Positions 41,143-50,729 of a stretch of 64,000 nt of DNA are shown piece after piece. Below the pieces are notes generated by a model. That model did not search any database and was not told where the DNA came from. It worked only from the letters and a program-made list of their open reading frames with translations. Made by a program: the position numbers and the translations under genes. The stretch covers positions 3,348,001 to 3,412,000 of the forward strand of contig NZ_VFMR01000001.1 in the NCBI RefSeq assembly GCF_006715145.1. Reading direction: 5' to 3'. The first letter of the stretch is position 1; the number at the start of each line of letters is the position of its first letter. This DNA is from Microbacterium sp. SLBN-146 (GTDB lineage Bacteria; Actinomycetota; Actinomycetes; Actinomycetales; Microbacteriaceae).

Positions 41143-42089
41143 TCCGATACACGCTGACGAGACTGGCCCTGCTCGCGCTGGGTCTCCTCATCGCCAGCGT
41201 GCTCATCTTCTTCACCCTGCGGGTGCTGCCCGGTGACGTCGCGCAGCTGATCGCGGGCGTCAACAGCACACCCGAGCAGATCGCCGCGATCCGGGAGCAG
41301 CTGGGTCTCACCCAGCCGCTCCCGGTGCAGTACCTCGACTGGATCGGGGGCGTCTTGACGGGCGACCTCGGCACCTCGCTGTGGACCGGCACCACCGTGG
41401 CATCCGAGATCGCCGAGAAGGCACAGGTCACGGTGCCGCTCGGCATCCTGTCCCTCCTGATCGCGGTGCTCTTCAGCATCCCGTTCGGCGTCATTTCCGC
41501 TATGCGGCGGGGTCGTGCCGATGGCACGGCGATGAGCGTCGGCGCGCAGCTGGTCGCGGCTGTTCCGGTCGTGTGGGCCGGGATGATGCTCGTCGTGGTC
41601 TTCGCTGTGTGGCTCGGGTGGCTCCCCGCTCAAGGCTTCCCGCGGGCGGGATGGCAGGATCCCGGAGCCGCCTTCCGCGCCCTCATCCTGCCCGCGCTCA
41701 CGATCGGGATCGTCGAGGGCGCGATGCTCATGCGGTTCGTCCGCAGCGCGACGCTGCAGGCGGTCGGGCAGGACTTCGTGCGCACAGCCGCCGCGAAGGG
41801 CCTGACACGGAACGCGGCCCTCATCCGTCACGGCCTCCCCGTCGTCGGACTGTCCGTCATCACGGTCCTGGGTCTTCAGGTCGCCGGCATCATCGTGGGC
41901 GCCGTCGTCGTCGAGCAGCTCTTCACCCTCCCCGGCATCGGTCGGATGCTCGTCGCCGACGTCGATGCGAGGGATCTTCCCAAGGTGCAGGGCGAGCTCC
42001 TGGCGCTCACGGGCTTCGTGCTCATCGTCGGCTTCCTCGTCGACCTCGCACATCGCGCGATCGACCCCCGACAGCGAGAGGCCTCGTGA
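41139..42089 (+). CDS. ABC transporter permease (DppB/OppB type)
   Basis: The 316-residue permease begins VIRYTLTRLALLALGLLIASVLIFFTLRVLPGD, the standard N-terminus of this subunit, with six membrane spans. The cytoplasmic EAA loop is seen as QDFVRTAAAKGLTRNAALIRHGL. GTG 41139 overlaps the binding-protein stop. Followed by the second permease with a TGATG overlap. Confidence 0.95.
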   Translation: MIRYTLTRLALLALGLLIASVLIFFTLRVLPGDVAQLIAGVNSTPEQIAAIREQLGLTQPLPVQYLDWIGGVLTGDLGTSLWTGTTVASEIAEKAQVTVPLGILSLLIAVLFSIPFGVISAMRRGRADGTAMSVGAQLVAAVPVVWAGMMLVVVFAVWLGWLPAQGFPRAGWQDPGAAFRALILPALTIGIVEGAMLMRFVRSATLQAVGQDFVRTAAAKGLTRNAALIRHGLPVVGLSVITVLGLQVAGIIVGAVVVEQLFTLPGIGRMLVADVDARDLPKVQGELLALTGFVLIVGFLVDLAHRAIDPRQREAS

Positions 42090-43000
42090 TGGCACGGCGG
42101 AACACTTCGGCGCCGTCACGGTGGGCGTGGCTCGCACGGCTCTGGGCTCTGTCGACGGGGCGGTTCGGGATCATCGTCGTGCTCGTCGTCCTCGCGACGG
42201 CGCTCGTCGGGATGTTCTGGACGCCGTTCCTCCCGCAGCAGGTCGACATCGCCAACCGGTGGGCACCGCCGGGATGGCCGCACCTTCTCGGAACCGACGG
42301 GTCGGGCCGCGACATCCTGAGTCTCCTCATGGCCGGCGCCCGGACGACCGTGCTCGTCGCCGTCGGCGCCGGTGTCGTCGCGACGATCCTCGGTGTCGCC
42401 CTCGCGAGTCTCGGAGCGCTCACGACGCGGTGGGTGCGCGAGTCGATCGCCGTCCTCGTCGACATCCTCATCGCCTTCCCCGTCCTCATCATCGCCATGA
42501 TGATCTCGGCCGTGTGGGGCGGGTCGCTGTGGGTCGTCGTGTGGGCGGTGGGGATCGGCTTCGGCGTCAACATCGCGCGCGTCACGCGTCCTGAGCTTCG
42601 CCGCGTTCTGCACAGCGACTTCGTGCTCGCCGGAAGGGCGAGCGGCCTCACGCCCGCGCAGAACCTCTGGCGGCATCTGCTGCCGAACGTCGCGCCCGTC
42701 TTCATCGTGCAGCTTTCGTGGGGCATGGCGGTGGCGATCCTCGCCGAGGCCGGGCTGTCGTACCTCGGCTTCGGCGCGCCGCTCACGGAGCCCTCGTGGG
42801 GCGGACTTCTGCGCGATCTGCAGCAGTACATCACGGTGTATCCCCTCTCGGTGCTCTGGCCGGGGCTCACGATCACCCTCACGGTGCTCGGGCTGAATCT
42901 GCTCGGAGACGGCCTGCGCGAAGCGACCGACCCCACCCTGTCGCGTCGCAGCGGCGCACAGCGCACGGCGCGGACGCACGTGCCGGAGGTGGTCGCGTGA
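42089..43000 (+). CDS. ABC transporter permease (DppC/OppC type)
   Basis: The 303-residue permease starts MARRNTSAPSRWAW and has a soluble N-terminal stretch, HLLGTDGSGRDILSLLMAGARTT (the typical LGTDxxGRD block) and an EAA loop DFVLAGRASGLTPAQNLWRHLLPN. Five to six membrane spans. An in-frame GTG directly precedes the ATG. Its stop overlaps the ATPase start (GTGA). Confidence 0.95.
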   Translation: MARRNTSAPSRWAWLARLWALSTGRFGIIVVLVVLATALVGMFWTPFLPQQVDIANRWAPPGWPHLLGTDGSGRDILSLLMAGARTTVLVAVGAGVVATILGVALASLGALTTRWVRESIAVLVDILIAFPVLIIAMMISAVWGGSLWVVVWAVGIGFGVNIARVTRPELRRVLHSDFVLAGRASGLTPAQNLWRHLLPNVAPVFIVQLSWGMAVAILAEAGLSYLGFGAPLTEPSWGGLLRDLQQYITVYPLSVLWPGLTITLTVLGLNLLGDGLREATDPTLSRRSGAQRTARTHVPEVVA

Positions 43001-43785
43001 GTCTCGAAGTGCAGGATCTCGCGATCGAGATCGCCGGGCGCCGCGTGGTCGACGGCATCTCGTTCGATGTTCCCGACGGGGCGCGCGTCGGGCTCATCGG
43101 CGAGTCGGGCTCGGGCAAGTCGCTCACGGCCCTCGCGATCCTGGGGCTCCTTCCCGACGGCATCTCTGCGACAGGATCCGTGCGCTGGAACGGCCGCGAA
43201 CTGCTCGGACTCCCCGATCGCGAACTCGCGCGCCTCCGCGGCGACGAGATCGGGATCGTGTTCCAGGAGCCCCGCACGGCGCTCAACCCCATCAGGACCA
43301 TCGGACGGCAGATCGCCGAGTCCGTCCGCATCCACGAGGGGATCTCGAAGAAGGATGCCGCGGCCCGCGCCGTTGCGGAAGCCCGCCGCGTCGCGCTCCC
43401 CGACCCCGAGCGGATCGTCGCGCGCTATCCGCACCAGCTGTCGGGCGGTCAGCGGCAGCGCGCCGCGATCGCGATGGCGCTCGCGTGCCGCCCGCGGCTT
43501 CTCATCGCCGATGAGCCGACGACGGCGCTCGACGTCACGATCCAGGCCGAGATCCTCGAACTCCTCCTCTCGCTCGTCGAGAACGACGGCATGTCGCTCG
43601 TCTTCATCACGCACGACCTCGCGGTGCTGTCCCGCATCGCGACGCACGGCGTCGTGCTCGAAGACGGCCGGGGCGTCGAGTCCGCGCCCGTGTCGACGCT
43701 CCTCACGAACCCGTCGTCCGCCGTGACGCAGGGACTCCTCCGCGATGCGACCGCCACACTGTGGCGACCGGGAGGGGCGGCATGA
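42997..43785 (+). CDS. ABC transporter ATP-binding protein (DppD/OppD type)
   Basis: The 262-residue ATPase has Walker A GESGSGKS, signature LSGGQRQR, Walker B LLIADEPTTALD and the switch His in FITHDLAVL. It is shorter than typical OppD (about 320-330) and ends without the usual C-terminal Cys-rich oligopeptide domain. GTG 42997 overlaps the permease stop; its own stop overlaps the next ATPase (ATGA). Confidence 0.95.
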   Translation: MSLEVQDLAIEIAGRRVVDGISFDVPDGARVGLIGESGSGKSLTALAILGLLPDGISATGSVRWNGRELLGLPDRELARLRGDEIGIVFQEPRTALNPIRTIGRQIAESVRIHEGISKKDAAARAVAEARRVALPDPERIVARYPHQLSGGQRQRAAIAMALACRPRLLIADEPTTALDVTIQAEILELLLSLVENDGMSLVFITHDLAVLSRIATHGVVLEDGRGVESAPVSTLLTNPSSAVTQGLLRDATATLWRPGGAA

Positions 43786-44588
43786 CCTCTCCCCTGCTCC
43801 AGGCACGCGGGCTCACGCGGACCTACCGCGTGCCCAAGACCGCGCCGTTCGAGAGAGCGTCGACGATGACGGCGCTCGATGACGCCGACCTCGACGTCGA
43901 AGAAGGGTCGGCCGTCGGCATCATCGGCGAATCAGGCTCGGGCAAGTCGACGCTCGTCCGGCTGCTGCTGGGACTCGACGTGCCGACGGACGGGACTGTC
44001 GAGTTCGACGGACGCCGCGTCGATGCCCGCGCGCCCGCTCGCGCCCTCCACTGGCTGCGCCGCGAGACGGGCATCGTCTTCCAGGACCCGTACGCGTCGC
44101 TCGATCCCCGCATGAGTGTCGGCCGGATCGTCGGGGAGCCGCTGTGGGCGCTGGGCATCGAGGGCGACCGTCGCGCGATGGTCCGGAGCGTCCTGGAGCG
44201 CGTCGGGCTCGAAGCCGAGATGGCTGACCGCTTCCCGCACGAGTTCTCGGGCGGCCAGCGGCAGCGCATCGCTCTCGCCCGCGCCATCGTGCACCGCCCG
44301 AGGCTGCTCATCGGTGACGAGCCTCTCTCGGCGCTCGACGTGACGGTGCGGGCGCAGATCCTCGCGCTCCTCACCGACCTCCGCGCGCAGGACGGCCTCA
44401 CGATCCTGCTCGTCTCGCACGACATCGGGGTCGTCCAGAACCTCTGCGACCAGGTTGTCGTCATGAAGGACGGGCGGGTTGTCGAAGAGGGTCCGACCGA
44501 GAAGGTGCTGCTCGAGCCGCAAGTGGCCTACACGCGCCGGCTGCTCGCGTCGATCCCCGTCATCGATCCCGGATCCGGAGCATCCTGA
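43782..44588 (+). CDS. ABC transporter ATP-binding protein (DppF/OppF type)
   Basis: The 268-residue second ATPase has Walker A GESGSGKS, Q-loop FQDPYASLDPRMSV, signature FSGGQRQR, Walker B LLIGDEPLSALD and the switch HDIG. Binding of two unlike ATPases is usual for peptide/nickel importers. It is the last gene of the operon; the M4 metallopeptidase follows 38 nt downstream on the same strand, which might feed peptides to the importer, but that link is only positional. Confidence 0.95.
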   Translation: MTSPLLQARGLTRTYRVPKTAPFERASTMTALDDADLDVEEGSAVGIIGESGSGKSTLVRLLLGLDVPTDGTVEFDGRRVDARAPARALHWLRRETGIVFQDPYASLDPRMSVGRIVGEPLWALGIEGDRRAMVRSVLERVGLEAEMADRFPHEFSGGQRQRIALARAIVHRPRLLIGDEPLSALDVTVRAQILALLTDLRAQDGLTILLVSHDIGVVQNLCDQVVVMKDGRVVEEGPTEKVLLEPQVAYTRRLLASIPVIDPGSGAS

Positions 44589-44626
44589 CAGGTTTCCGTG
44601 TCGGTGGGCGGGGATAGCCTCGAACC

Positions 44627-45694
44627 ATGTCGAACGCGATCGTCCCTCCGTATCTGCTGGCTCGCATCGCCTCCGTCCAGGAGCCCCAGTGGGCGCATGC
44701 CGCGCAAGCCGCGCGCGCGACGCTCGCCGCCCCACGCAACTACGCTCCCGTCCGCGCGACCCTGAAGCTGTCGATCGACGAGAACGGCACGCTCGTCGCC
44801 GAAACGGCGCCCTCCCCCGACCGCACCATCTCCGACGCGCAGTCGCGCGAGATCCTCCCGGGCGTGCGGGTCCGGAGCGAAGACGATCCGCCCACGGGCG
44901 ATGCCGCGGTCGACGAGGCCTTCGACGGCTTGGGCGCCGCGTTCGAGTTCGCCTGGGACGCGTTCGGGCGCAACGGGCTCGACGATGCCGGCGGTCAGCT
45001 GCTCGCGACGGTGCACTACGGGCGCGACTACGACAACGCCTTCTGGAACGGCGAGCGCATGGTGTTCGGCGATGGTGACGGCGAGATCTTCACGGGCTTC
45101 ACGGGGTCGCTCTCCGTCATCGCGCACGAGCTCGCACACGGTGTCATCGAGGCCGCGGGCGGGCTCACCTACCGCGACCAGTCGGGGGCGCTCAACGAGT
45201 CGATCGCCGACGTCTTCGGCGTGCTGGCCGAACAGCACCACCTCGGTCAGACGGCGGAAGAGGCGACGTGGCTCGTCGGCGCCGGCATCTTCACGGATGC
45301 CGTCGAGGGCGAAGCGCTGCGATCGCTCGCCGCTCCCGGCACGGCATACGACGACGACGTGCTGGGGAAAGACCCGCAACCGGCGCACATGCGCGACTAC
45401 GTCGTCACGCGCGACGACAACGGAGGCGTGCACATCAACTCCGGCATCCCCAATCACGCCTTCTACCTCGTCGCGATGGCGCTCGGCGGCAAGGCGTGGG
45501 AGCGCGCGGGGCTCATCTGGTACCGCGCTTTCGCGTCGGGAGAGGTTTCGCCCGACGCGTCGTTCACAGATTTCGCCACCGCCACCGTGCACGCAGCGGC
45601 ATCGGAGTACGGTGAGGAATCGGAGGAGGTCGCCGCCGTCCGGGCAGGCTGGGCGGGCGTCGGGGTACTCGTAGATGGATCCGAAGAGGGCTGA
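44627..45694 (+). CDS. M4 family (protealysin/thermolysin-like) metallopeptidase
   Basis: The 355-residue zinc protease has H167-E-L-A-H171, the third ligand in GALNESIAD (E191), and the catalytic H269 in DNGGVHINSGIPNHAFY. The N-terminus (VPPYLLARIA) matches the short protealysin-type pro-segment rather than the long thermolysin propeptide, and no signal peptide is seen, so it may act inside the cell or be exported unusually. The stop region overlaps the emfourin gene by 20 nt. A TAGCCT -10-like box is 9 nt before the ATG. Confidence 0.93.
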   Translation: MSNAIVPPYLLARIASVQEPQWAHAAQAARATLAAPRNYAPVRATLKLSIDENGTLVAETAPSPDRTISDAQSREILPGVRVRSEDDPPTGDAAVDEAFDGLGAAFEFAWDAFGRNGLDDAGGQLLATVHYGRDYDNAFWNGERMVFGDGDGEIFTGFTGSLSVIAHELAHGVIEAAGGLTYRDQSGALNESIADVFGVLAEQHHLGQTAEEATWLVGAGIFTDAVEGEALRSLAAPGTAYDDDVLGKDPQPAHMRDYVVTRDDNGGVHINSGIPNHAFYLVAMALGGKAWERAGLIWYRAFASGEVSPDASFTDFATATVHAAASEYGEESEEVAAVRAGWAGVGVLVDGSEEG

Positions 45695-46013
45695 TGACCC
45701 ACCCATCGTCGTCGAGGTGACCCGCAGCGGTGGGTTCGCGGGGCTGAGACGCACGTGGCGTGCCGAGCCCGTCGAGCCCGACGATGCCACCGTCTTCGTC
45801 CAGTTGATCGCGGAGTGCCCGTGGGACTCGTGCGACGAGTCACGCGACGAGGATCGGGGGACCGACCGAGGCGCTGACCGCTTCCAGTGGTCGATCGAGG
45901 CGCGCTGCGGCGACGAGGACCAGCATCATGCTCGGCTCGGCGACACCGACCTCACGGGCGCGTGGCGCGATCTCGTCGATGCCGTCCGTGACTGGAACAG
46001 CCGCGATCGCTAA
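45675..46013 (+). CDS. Emfourin-type protealysin inhibitor
   Basis: The 112-residue acidic protein has IVVEVTRSGGFAGLRRTWRAE near the N-terminus, the hallmark of emfourin, a protein inhibitor of protealysin-like M4 proteases encoded next to them. Here it overlaps the protease gene by 20 nt in a different frame, giving linked, probably coupled synthesis of enzyme and inhibitor. It converges with the GNAT gene, the two 3' ends overlapping by 4 nt. Confidence 0.87.
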   Translation: MDPKRADDPPIVVEVTRSGGFAGLRRTWRAEPVEPDDATVFVQLIAECPWDSCDESRDEDRGTDRGADRFQWSIEARCGDEDQHHARLGDTDLTGAWRDLVDAVRDWNSRDR

Positions 46014-46621
46014 CGCGAGAAGAGCCCGCGCTTCTTGACGGGCTTGAGGGATTTCTGCATCGTGATCGTGCCGAGCCATCGGCCGAACTTGAAGCCCACG
46101 CGGCCCATGCGCCCCACCTCGACGAAGCCGAATTTCTCGTGCAGCGCGACGGATCCCTCCGCGCCCTTGTCACTGATGACGGCGACGATCTCGCGGATGC
46201 CCGCTTGCTCGCACGCCGTGATGAGCGCCTGCAGGAGCGCGCGCCCGAGACCCTTGCCGGTCGCAGCCTGACCGAGGTAGATCGAGTTCTCGACGCTGAA
46301 CCGGTAGCCCGACTTCATCGACAGCGGGGCCACGAGCGCGTAGCCGAGGATCTGGCCCGACGGCGACTCGGCGACGATGAAGGGCAGGCCGAGCTTCGCA
46401 AGCTGCGCGTACTTCTCGCGCCATTGCCGGATCGACCACTTCTTCTCGTCGAACGTGACGACCGAATTGGTGACGTAGTAGTTGTAGATCTCGCGGATGT
46501 CGGGGATGTCGCGCTCTTCCGCGCGTCGGATCTCGAACGAGAAGGCGGCCTCGGGCGCGGGCGCACGTCGGAGGTGGCGGGGCAGGCGGCGACGGTCGCG
46601 ATCGCGGTCTTCCTCGAGCAT
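46010..46621 (-). CDS. GNAT family N-acetyltransferase (phosphinothricin-type)
   Basis: The 203-residue protein has an Arg-rich N-terminal extension, then the GNAT fold: IRRAEERDIPDIREIYNYYV, the acetyl-CoA loop GQAATGKGLGRALLQALI, and the C-terminal HEKFGFVEVGRMGRVGFKFGRW. The pattern fits the PAT/MnaT group, which acetylates phosphinothricin, methionine sulfone or related amino acids; the real substrate is unknown. A TAGGCT box lies 6 nt before ATG 46621, suggesting a leaderless transcript. Confidence 0.9.
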   Translation of the reverse strand: MLEEDRDRDRRRLPRHLRRAPAPEAAFSFEIRRAEERDIPDIREIYNYYVTNSVVTFDEKKWSIRQWREKYAQLAKLGLPFIVAESPSGQILGYALVAPLSMKSGYRFSVENSIYLGQAATGKGLGRALLQALITACEQAGIREIVAVISDKGAEGSVALHEKFGFVEVGRMGRVGFKFGRWLGTITMQKSLKPVKKRGLFSR

Positions 46622-46676
46622 GATCGTCAGCCTACGGCCCGACAGAACGTCGTCGCGTTACGACCACGTTGCGGGA

Positions 46677-47366
46677 TCATTCGATCCGCCAGTCGACGGG
46701 GTCGGCGCCCTGCTCGCGAAGAAGCTCGTCCACCTTCGAGAAGGGGCGAGACCCGAAGAACCCGCGGCTCGCCGAAAGGGGCGAGGGATGCGCGGATTCC
46801 ACGATCGGCGTCGATCCGAGAAGGGGGCGGAGGTTCGCGGCATCCCTCCCCCACAGGATCGCGACGAGAGGACGATCACGCTCGACGAGGACGCGGATCG
46901 CGTGCTCGGTGACCCGCTCCCATCCCCAGCCGCGGTGGGAGGCGGGTTGCCCCGGCGCGACGGTGAGGACGCGGTTGAGGAGCATGACGCCCTGGTCGCT
47001 CCACGCGGAGAGATCTCCGTGCGAGGCCGGCGGGATGCCGAGGTCATCGGAGAGCTCGCGGTAGATGTTCGAGAGGCTGCGTGGAAGCGGGCGCACGTCG
47101 CGCTCGACGGCGAAGGAGAGCCCGATGGGATGGCCCGGCGTCGGGTACGGATCTTGACCGACGATGAGCACGCGCACGTCGTCGAGCGGACGCTGGAAGG
47201 CGCGGAGCACGCGGTCGCCGGCAGGCAGATAGCCGCGCCCCGCCGCGGTCTCGGCACGCAGTCGCTCGCCGAGGGCGGAGATGTCACCCGCCACGGGCTG
47301 GAGCGCCTCGGCCCATGCCGGATCGAGGAGTCCCGACTCGGCGAGTTCGGCCAGGGATTTCGCCAC
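46677..47366 (-). CDS. ung: Uracil-DNA glycosylase
   Basis: The 229-residue family 1 UDG excises uracil from DNA. The water-activating motif is [16 protein letters not shown] (D72), and the leucine-loop motif is [20 protein letters not shown] 47366 follows an AGGAGG ribosome site at 7-nt spacing; a longer upstream frame crosses the divergent MFS gene and is rejected. Confidence 0.96.
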   Translation of the reverse strand: MAKSLAELAESGLLDPAWAEALQPVAGDISALGERLRAETAAGRGYLPAGDRVLRAFQRPLDDVRVLIVGQDPYPTPGHPIGLSFAVERDVRPLPRSLSNIYRELSDDLGIPPASHGDLSAWSDQGVMLLNRVLTVAPGQPASHRGWGWERVTEHAIRVLVERDRPLVAILWGRDAANLRPLLGSTPIVESAHPSPLSASRGFFGSRPFSKVDELLREQGADPVDWRIE

Positions 47367-47435
47367 GGGGTCCTCCTGCGGGATCGGCGGGGTTCCTCCA
47401 CCATAGAGGCGCCGTGATGGTCGTATGCTCGCCTG

Positions 47436-48911
47436 GTGATACGTACCCTGCGTGGCTCCGCCCTCGGTATCACGGCGGCGCTCATCGGCTGGTTCATCGT
47501 CGTCGAGCTCGTCAGCGGCATCCTGCAGGGGTACTACGTGCCCCTGTTCAGCGACATCGTCGTGCACTTGGGGATCCGCGACTCCGACGTCAACTGGTTC
47601 GAGGCCGCCCAGCTGCTGCTTTCCTCGATCGTCGTGCCGGTGCTCGCGAAGATCGGCGACATGTTCGGGCACAAGAAGGTGCTCCTCATCGCGACCGTGC
47701 TGACCGCCGGGGCGACGTGGTGGGTCGCCTTCGCGGGCGATTTCTGGTCGTTCCTCATCGCGTGGGCGTTGCAGGGCTTCTACGTCGTCTGGCTTCCACT
47801 CGAGATCGCGCTCATCTTCGAACGAGGTCGCCGACAGGCGCGCGGGACGTCGACCACTCGGCGCGCGGCGGGTCTTCTCATCGTCGGACTGCAGGCGGGC
47901 GCGATCATCGGGGCGCTCGCGGCCGGTCGCGTCTTCGCCGCGACGGGCGAGAACCTCGGCGTGACGCTCCTGATCCCCGCGATCGCGGTGACGGCGGTCT
48001 TCTTCGTGATCCTGTTCGGCGTTCCCGACTCCGAGCCGCTGCCGGGGCGCCGACTCGACGTCGGCGGCTTTGCGCTGCTGACGGCGGGATTGCTGCTCAT
48101 CACGACGGCGCTGACCTTCATCCGGATGCCGGATCTGCCGACCTGGCTCACGTGGATCCTCCTCCCCCTCGGGGTGGGCGTGCTCGTCGTGTTCGTCGCG
48201 TACGAAAGGCGGCAAGATGATCCCGCCATCGACATCCGGGTCTTCAAGCGACCCGAGATGTGGCCGATCCAGGTGACGGCGTTCCTGCTCGGCATCAGCG
48301 TGTTGGGTGCGCAGGCTCCCCTCTCGACGTTCGTCGGCACCGACCCCGCGCTCGGCTACGGACTCGGACTGGATGCGACGGCTCGCTCGAACGTCATCGG
48401 GGTCTACCTCGCCTTCGTGATCTTGGGGGCGGTCATCTTCGCGATCACGTCTCGGAGCCTGCCGCCGCGGATCCTGCTGATCGTCGGAGCGGTCCTGCTC
48501 GGCATCGGGTACGGCCTCTTCATCCCGTTCCACGACACGCTCATCCAGGTGCTGACGAACATGGCGATCGCGGGCATCGGATCGGGGGCGTTGCTGGCCG
48601 CGCTGCCTGCCGCGGCCGCCGCGGCGGCGCCACGCGGGCAGACGGGTGTGGCATCCGCTCTGACGAACACGACGAAGACGATCGGCGGCACGTTCTCGTC
48701 AGCCATCTTCGGCGTCGTGCTCGCGGCGGGAGTCGGCGCGGTCGCGAGCGACACCGCGGCGTCCCTCGGCGGCTACCTCGCGGTGTGGTCGATCTGCGCT
48801 GCCGGCGGGCTGCTCGCCGCCGTGCTGTTGTTCTTCGTGCCGAAGGTCGCGTTCGCGGACACCCTCCCCGAGGAGTTGGAGGCAGCAGCGGGCGAGGGTC
48901 AGATCGTCTGA
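47436..48911 (+). CDS. MFS transporter
   Basis: The 491-residue protein has 12-14 membrane spans and an MFS loop 2-3 motif, [18 protein letters not shown] (after the second span). The layout (14-span-like, with a long central linker [19 protein letters not shown]) fits drug:H+ antiporter-type transporters. Substrate unknown. GTG 47436 with a TATGCT -10-like box 6 nt upstream suggests a leaderless start. No regulator lies adjacent. Confidence 0.9.
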   Translation: MIRTLRGSALGITAALIGWFIVVELVSGILQGYYVPLFSDIVVHLGIRDSDVNWFEAAQLLLSSIVVPVLAKIGDMFGHKKVLLIATVLTAGATWWVAFAGDFWSFLIAWALQGFYVVWLPLEIALIFERGRRQARGTSTTRRAAGLLIVGLQAGAIIGALAAGRVFAATGENLGVTLLIPAIAVTAVFFVILFGVPDSEPLPGRRLDVGGFALLTAGLLLITTALTFIRMPDLPTWLTWILLPLGVGVLVVFVAYERRQDDPAIDIRVFKRPEMWPIQVTAFLLGISVLGAQAPLSTFVGTDPALGYGLGLDATARSNVIGVYLAFVILGAVIFAITSRSLPPRILLIVGAVLLGIGYGLFIPFHDTLIQVLTNMAIAGIGSGALLAALPAAAAAAAPRGQTGVASALTNTTKTIGGTFSSAIFGVVLAAGVGAVASDTAASLGGYLAVWSICAAGGLLAAVLLFFVPKVAFADTLPEELEAAAGEGQIV

Positions 48912-49097
48912 TCAGGCTGGGCGGGTCGTGTCCGCATGGCGTAGCCCGGTGCGCAGTCTGCCCGGGCGGGCTATACGTGCACTTCGCTCGCGACGCGGGA
49001 CGCGGCGCGGCCGCAGCCCCCGTCAGTGCCCGATCAACGACCCTCTGCGCGGATGCCTGAGATCGTTGACCTTGATCCCGTGTCCGATAGACGCGGA

Positions 49098-49562
49098 TCA
49101 CGCTCCGAGGTGTCGTGCGAGCGCCTCGTGTAGGCCGCGCGTGCCGGTTTCTCGCGCCGCCCCGTCGGCCCAGAACTGGTCGAAGAACACCCCCTGCTCG
49201 GTGTGCGTCATCCGGGTTCCGCCGTCGATTACCTCGAATTCGATAGACGCGACTGAGGTCGACATGTGCGTTCCATCGAGCCACATGTCGTAGGTGGTCA
49301 CGATCCGGTGATGTTCGACGATGTCGGTGTACACCGACTCGAAGCGCGAGACAGGTCCACCATGGAACCTTCCCTCGTCGATGTCACGACCTCCAACGCG
49401 GAAGTCGAATGCCCACTCGCGCGGCTCGAACGCGTCGTCGTCGCCCGTCCAGTTGCGTTTCTGGTCGGCGTCGGCGAACGCGAACCAGACGGTCTCGACC
49501 GGGACGGGATAGTCGCGAGTGAGAGTGAAGCTGGAATGCGCCAGACGGCGTTCGGTGGCCAT
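49098..49562 (-). CDS. SRPBCC (AHSA1-like) domain protein
   Basis: The 154-residue protein begins MATERRLAHSSFTLTRDYPVPVETVWFAFADADQKRNW, an opening typical of activator of Hsp90 ATPase-like START/SRPBCC proteins, and ends in the helix typical of the fold. It is the third gene of an ArsR-RibD_C-SRPBCC operon, a recurrent actinobacterial arrangement. No enzymatic function is established. Confidence 0.88.
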   Translation of the reverse strand: MATERRLAHSSFTLTRDYPVPVETVWFAFADADQKRNWTGDDDAFEPREWAFDFRVGGRDIDEGRFHGGPVSRFESVYTDIVEHHRIVTTYDMWLDGTHMSTSVASIEFEVIDGGTRMTHTEQGVFFDQFWADGAARETGTRGLHEALARHLGA

Positions 49563-49572
49563 CGCCGGCTCC

Positions 49573-50219
49573 CTACCGTGAGAAGGTGACGTGGATGGTG
49601 CCGCTTTCCGCGACGACCGTCGACATGGTGTGCGTCTGCTCCAGCCCGCGCAGGTCATCCCACACCCGATTTCCGCGTCCGAGGACGATCGGGGCGATCC
49701 CGATGTGCAGCTCATCCACGAGCCCCGCCTTCAGGAAGGAACGGGCGGTGCTGATGCCACCGCCCACGCGAACGTCGCGACCGTCCGCTGCGGCGGTCGC
49801 TTCCGAGAGCACGTCCTGGATCGCTCCGTCGCGGAAGTGGAAGGTGGTGCCGCCGTTCATTGCGATCGATGCTCGGGGCGTCGAGTGCGTGAGAACGTAG
49901 ACGGGGCAACCGAAGGGCGGCTCATCTCCCCACCACCCTCGCCAGTCCGGGTCGTCCGGGTAGGCGTGAAGGCCGAACATCGCGGCCCCATGATCTCAGC
50001 ACCGATCCCCTCGAAGAACGTCGACGCGAACTCGTCGTCAACGCCCGCCGAGCCTTTCCCCGAGGTATCGCCGAACACCTTGCGCCGGAATGTGCGAGTG
50101 GCGGCGTATGCGGCAGTCAGGGCGCCCCAGTCCTCACCCATCGGGTTTCCCGCGGCGGAGTCGGGAGCAGCCGAGTATCCGTCGAGCGACGAGAAGAGGT
50201 CGATGCGAACACGGGTCAT
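49573..50219 (-). pseudogene. Dihydrofolate reductase/RibD C-terminal family gene, frameshifted
   Basis: Two overlapping frames together make one RibD_C-like protein. The N-terminal part (50219 down to about 49982) reads MTRVRIDLFSSLDGYSA...FFEGIGAEIMG; the remainder from about 49980 reads MFGLHAYPDDPDWRGWWGDEPPFGCPVYVLTH...VRVGGGISTARSFLKAGLVDELHIGIAPIVLG. Adding one G to the G-run near 49985-49989 would join them as IMGAAMFG. It is either a real frameshift or a base-call error in a homopolymer. The start overlaps the ArsR stop (ATGA). Confidence 0.82.
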
Positions 50220-50560
50220 TGTTTATCTCCTTGATTGCTAGTTCGGGCGAGGTGGATGCCGAGACGGTCCGCGCGTGTCTCGGCGGGCGTGCGCTGCTCC
50301 CCGAGCCAGAGATGCAGCACGTCCAGACCTCCCGGTCGCAAAGCGAACGTTCGGACCCGGCCGTGCTTGCTCGACGTCACAACTCCGGCGTTTTCGAGAA
50401 TCCGCAGGTGCTGCAAAAAGGACGGCAATGCCATCGAGAACATGGCCAGCAGATCAGACACCGCAGCCGGCGACTTCGCCAGACGCTCGACGACTGCCCG
50501 CCGCGTCGGATCGGCGATCGCACGGAGCACGGCATCGACGTCCGCCTGATAGCTAGGCAT
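50216..50560 (-). CDS. ArsR family winged-helix regulator
   Basis: The 114-residue protein MPSYQADVDAVLRAIADPTRRAVVERLAKSPAAVSDLL...PSFLQHLRILENAGVVTSSKHGRVRTF is a standard ArsR HTH without the metal-site Cys pair of ArsR/SmtB, as in the ArsR-SRPBCC group. The ATG at 50560 lies inside a palindrome (50554-50567) that is a likely operator, so it probably represses its own operon. A longer frame upstream lacks HTH-family sequence. Confidence 0.9.
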   Translation of the reverse strand: MPSYQADVDAVLRAIADPTRRAVVERLAKSPAAVSDLLAMFSMALPSFLQHLRILENAGVVTSSKHGRVRTFALRPGGLDVLHLWLGEQRTPAETRADRLGIHLARTSNQGDKQ

Positions 50561-50567
50561 ATACCTA
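50554..50567. promoter_or_regulatory. Palindromic operator at the ArsR start
   Basis: TAGGCATATACCTA is a near-perfect 14-bp palindrome (one mismatch pair) that includes the ArsR start codon. The short distance to any promoter upstream (TATGCA-like word at about 50573-50578) would let bound regulator block initiation. Inferred from symmetry and position only. Confidence 0.55.
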
Positions 50568-50729
50568 ACTATTGCATATAAGCGAACGTCTTGCGGGGCG
50601 CACACCGCATCCGCTGAGACCGAGATCAACCACGCTGGGGCGCCGCCTCCGCAGGCAATCTGCCCGCGAGTCGTTCTGCGACACGCAAGCGCGCGCAAGC
50701 CGACCGGGATGCGTGTTCACGCGCGACAA

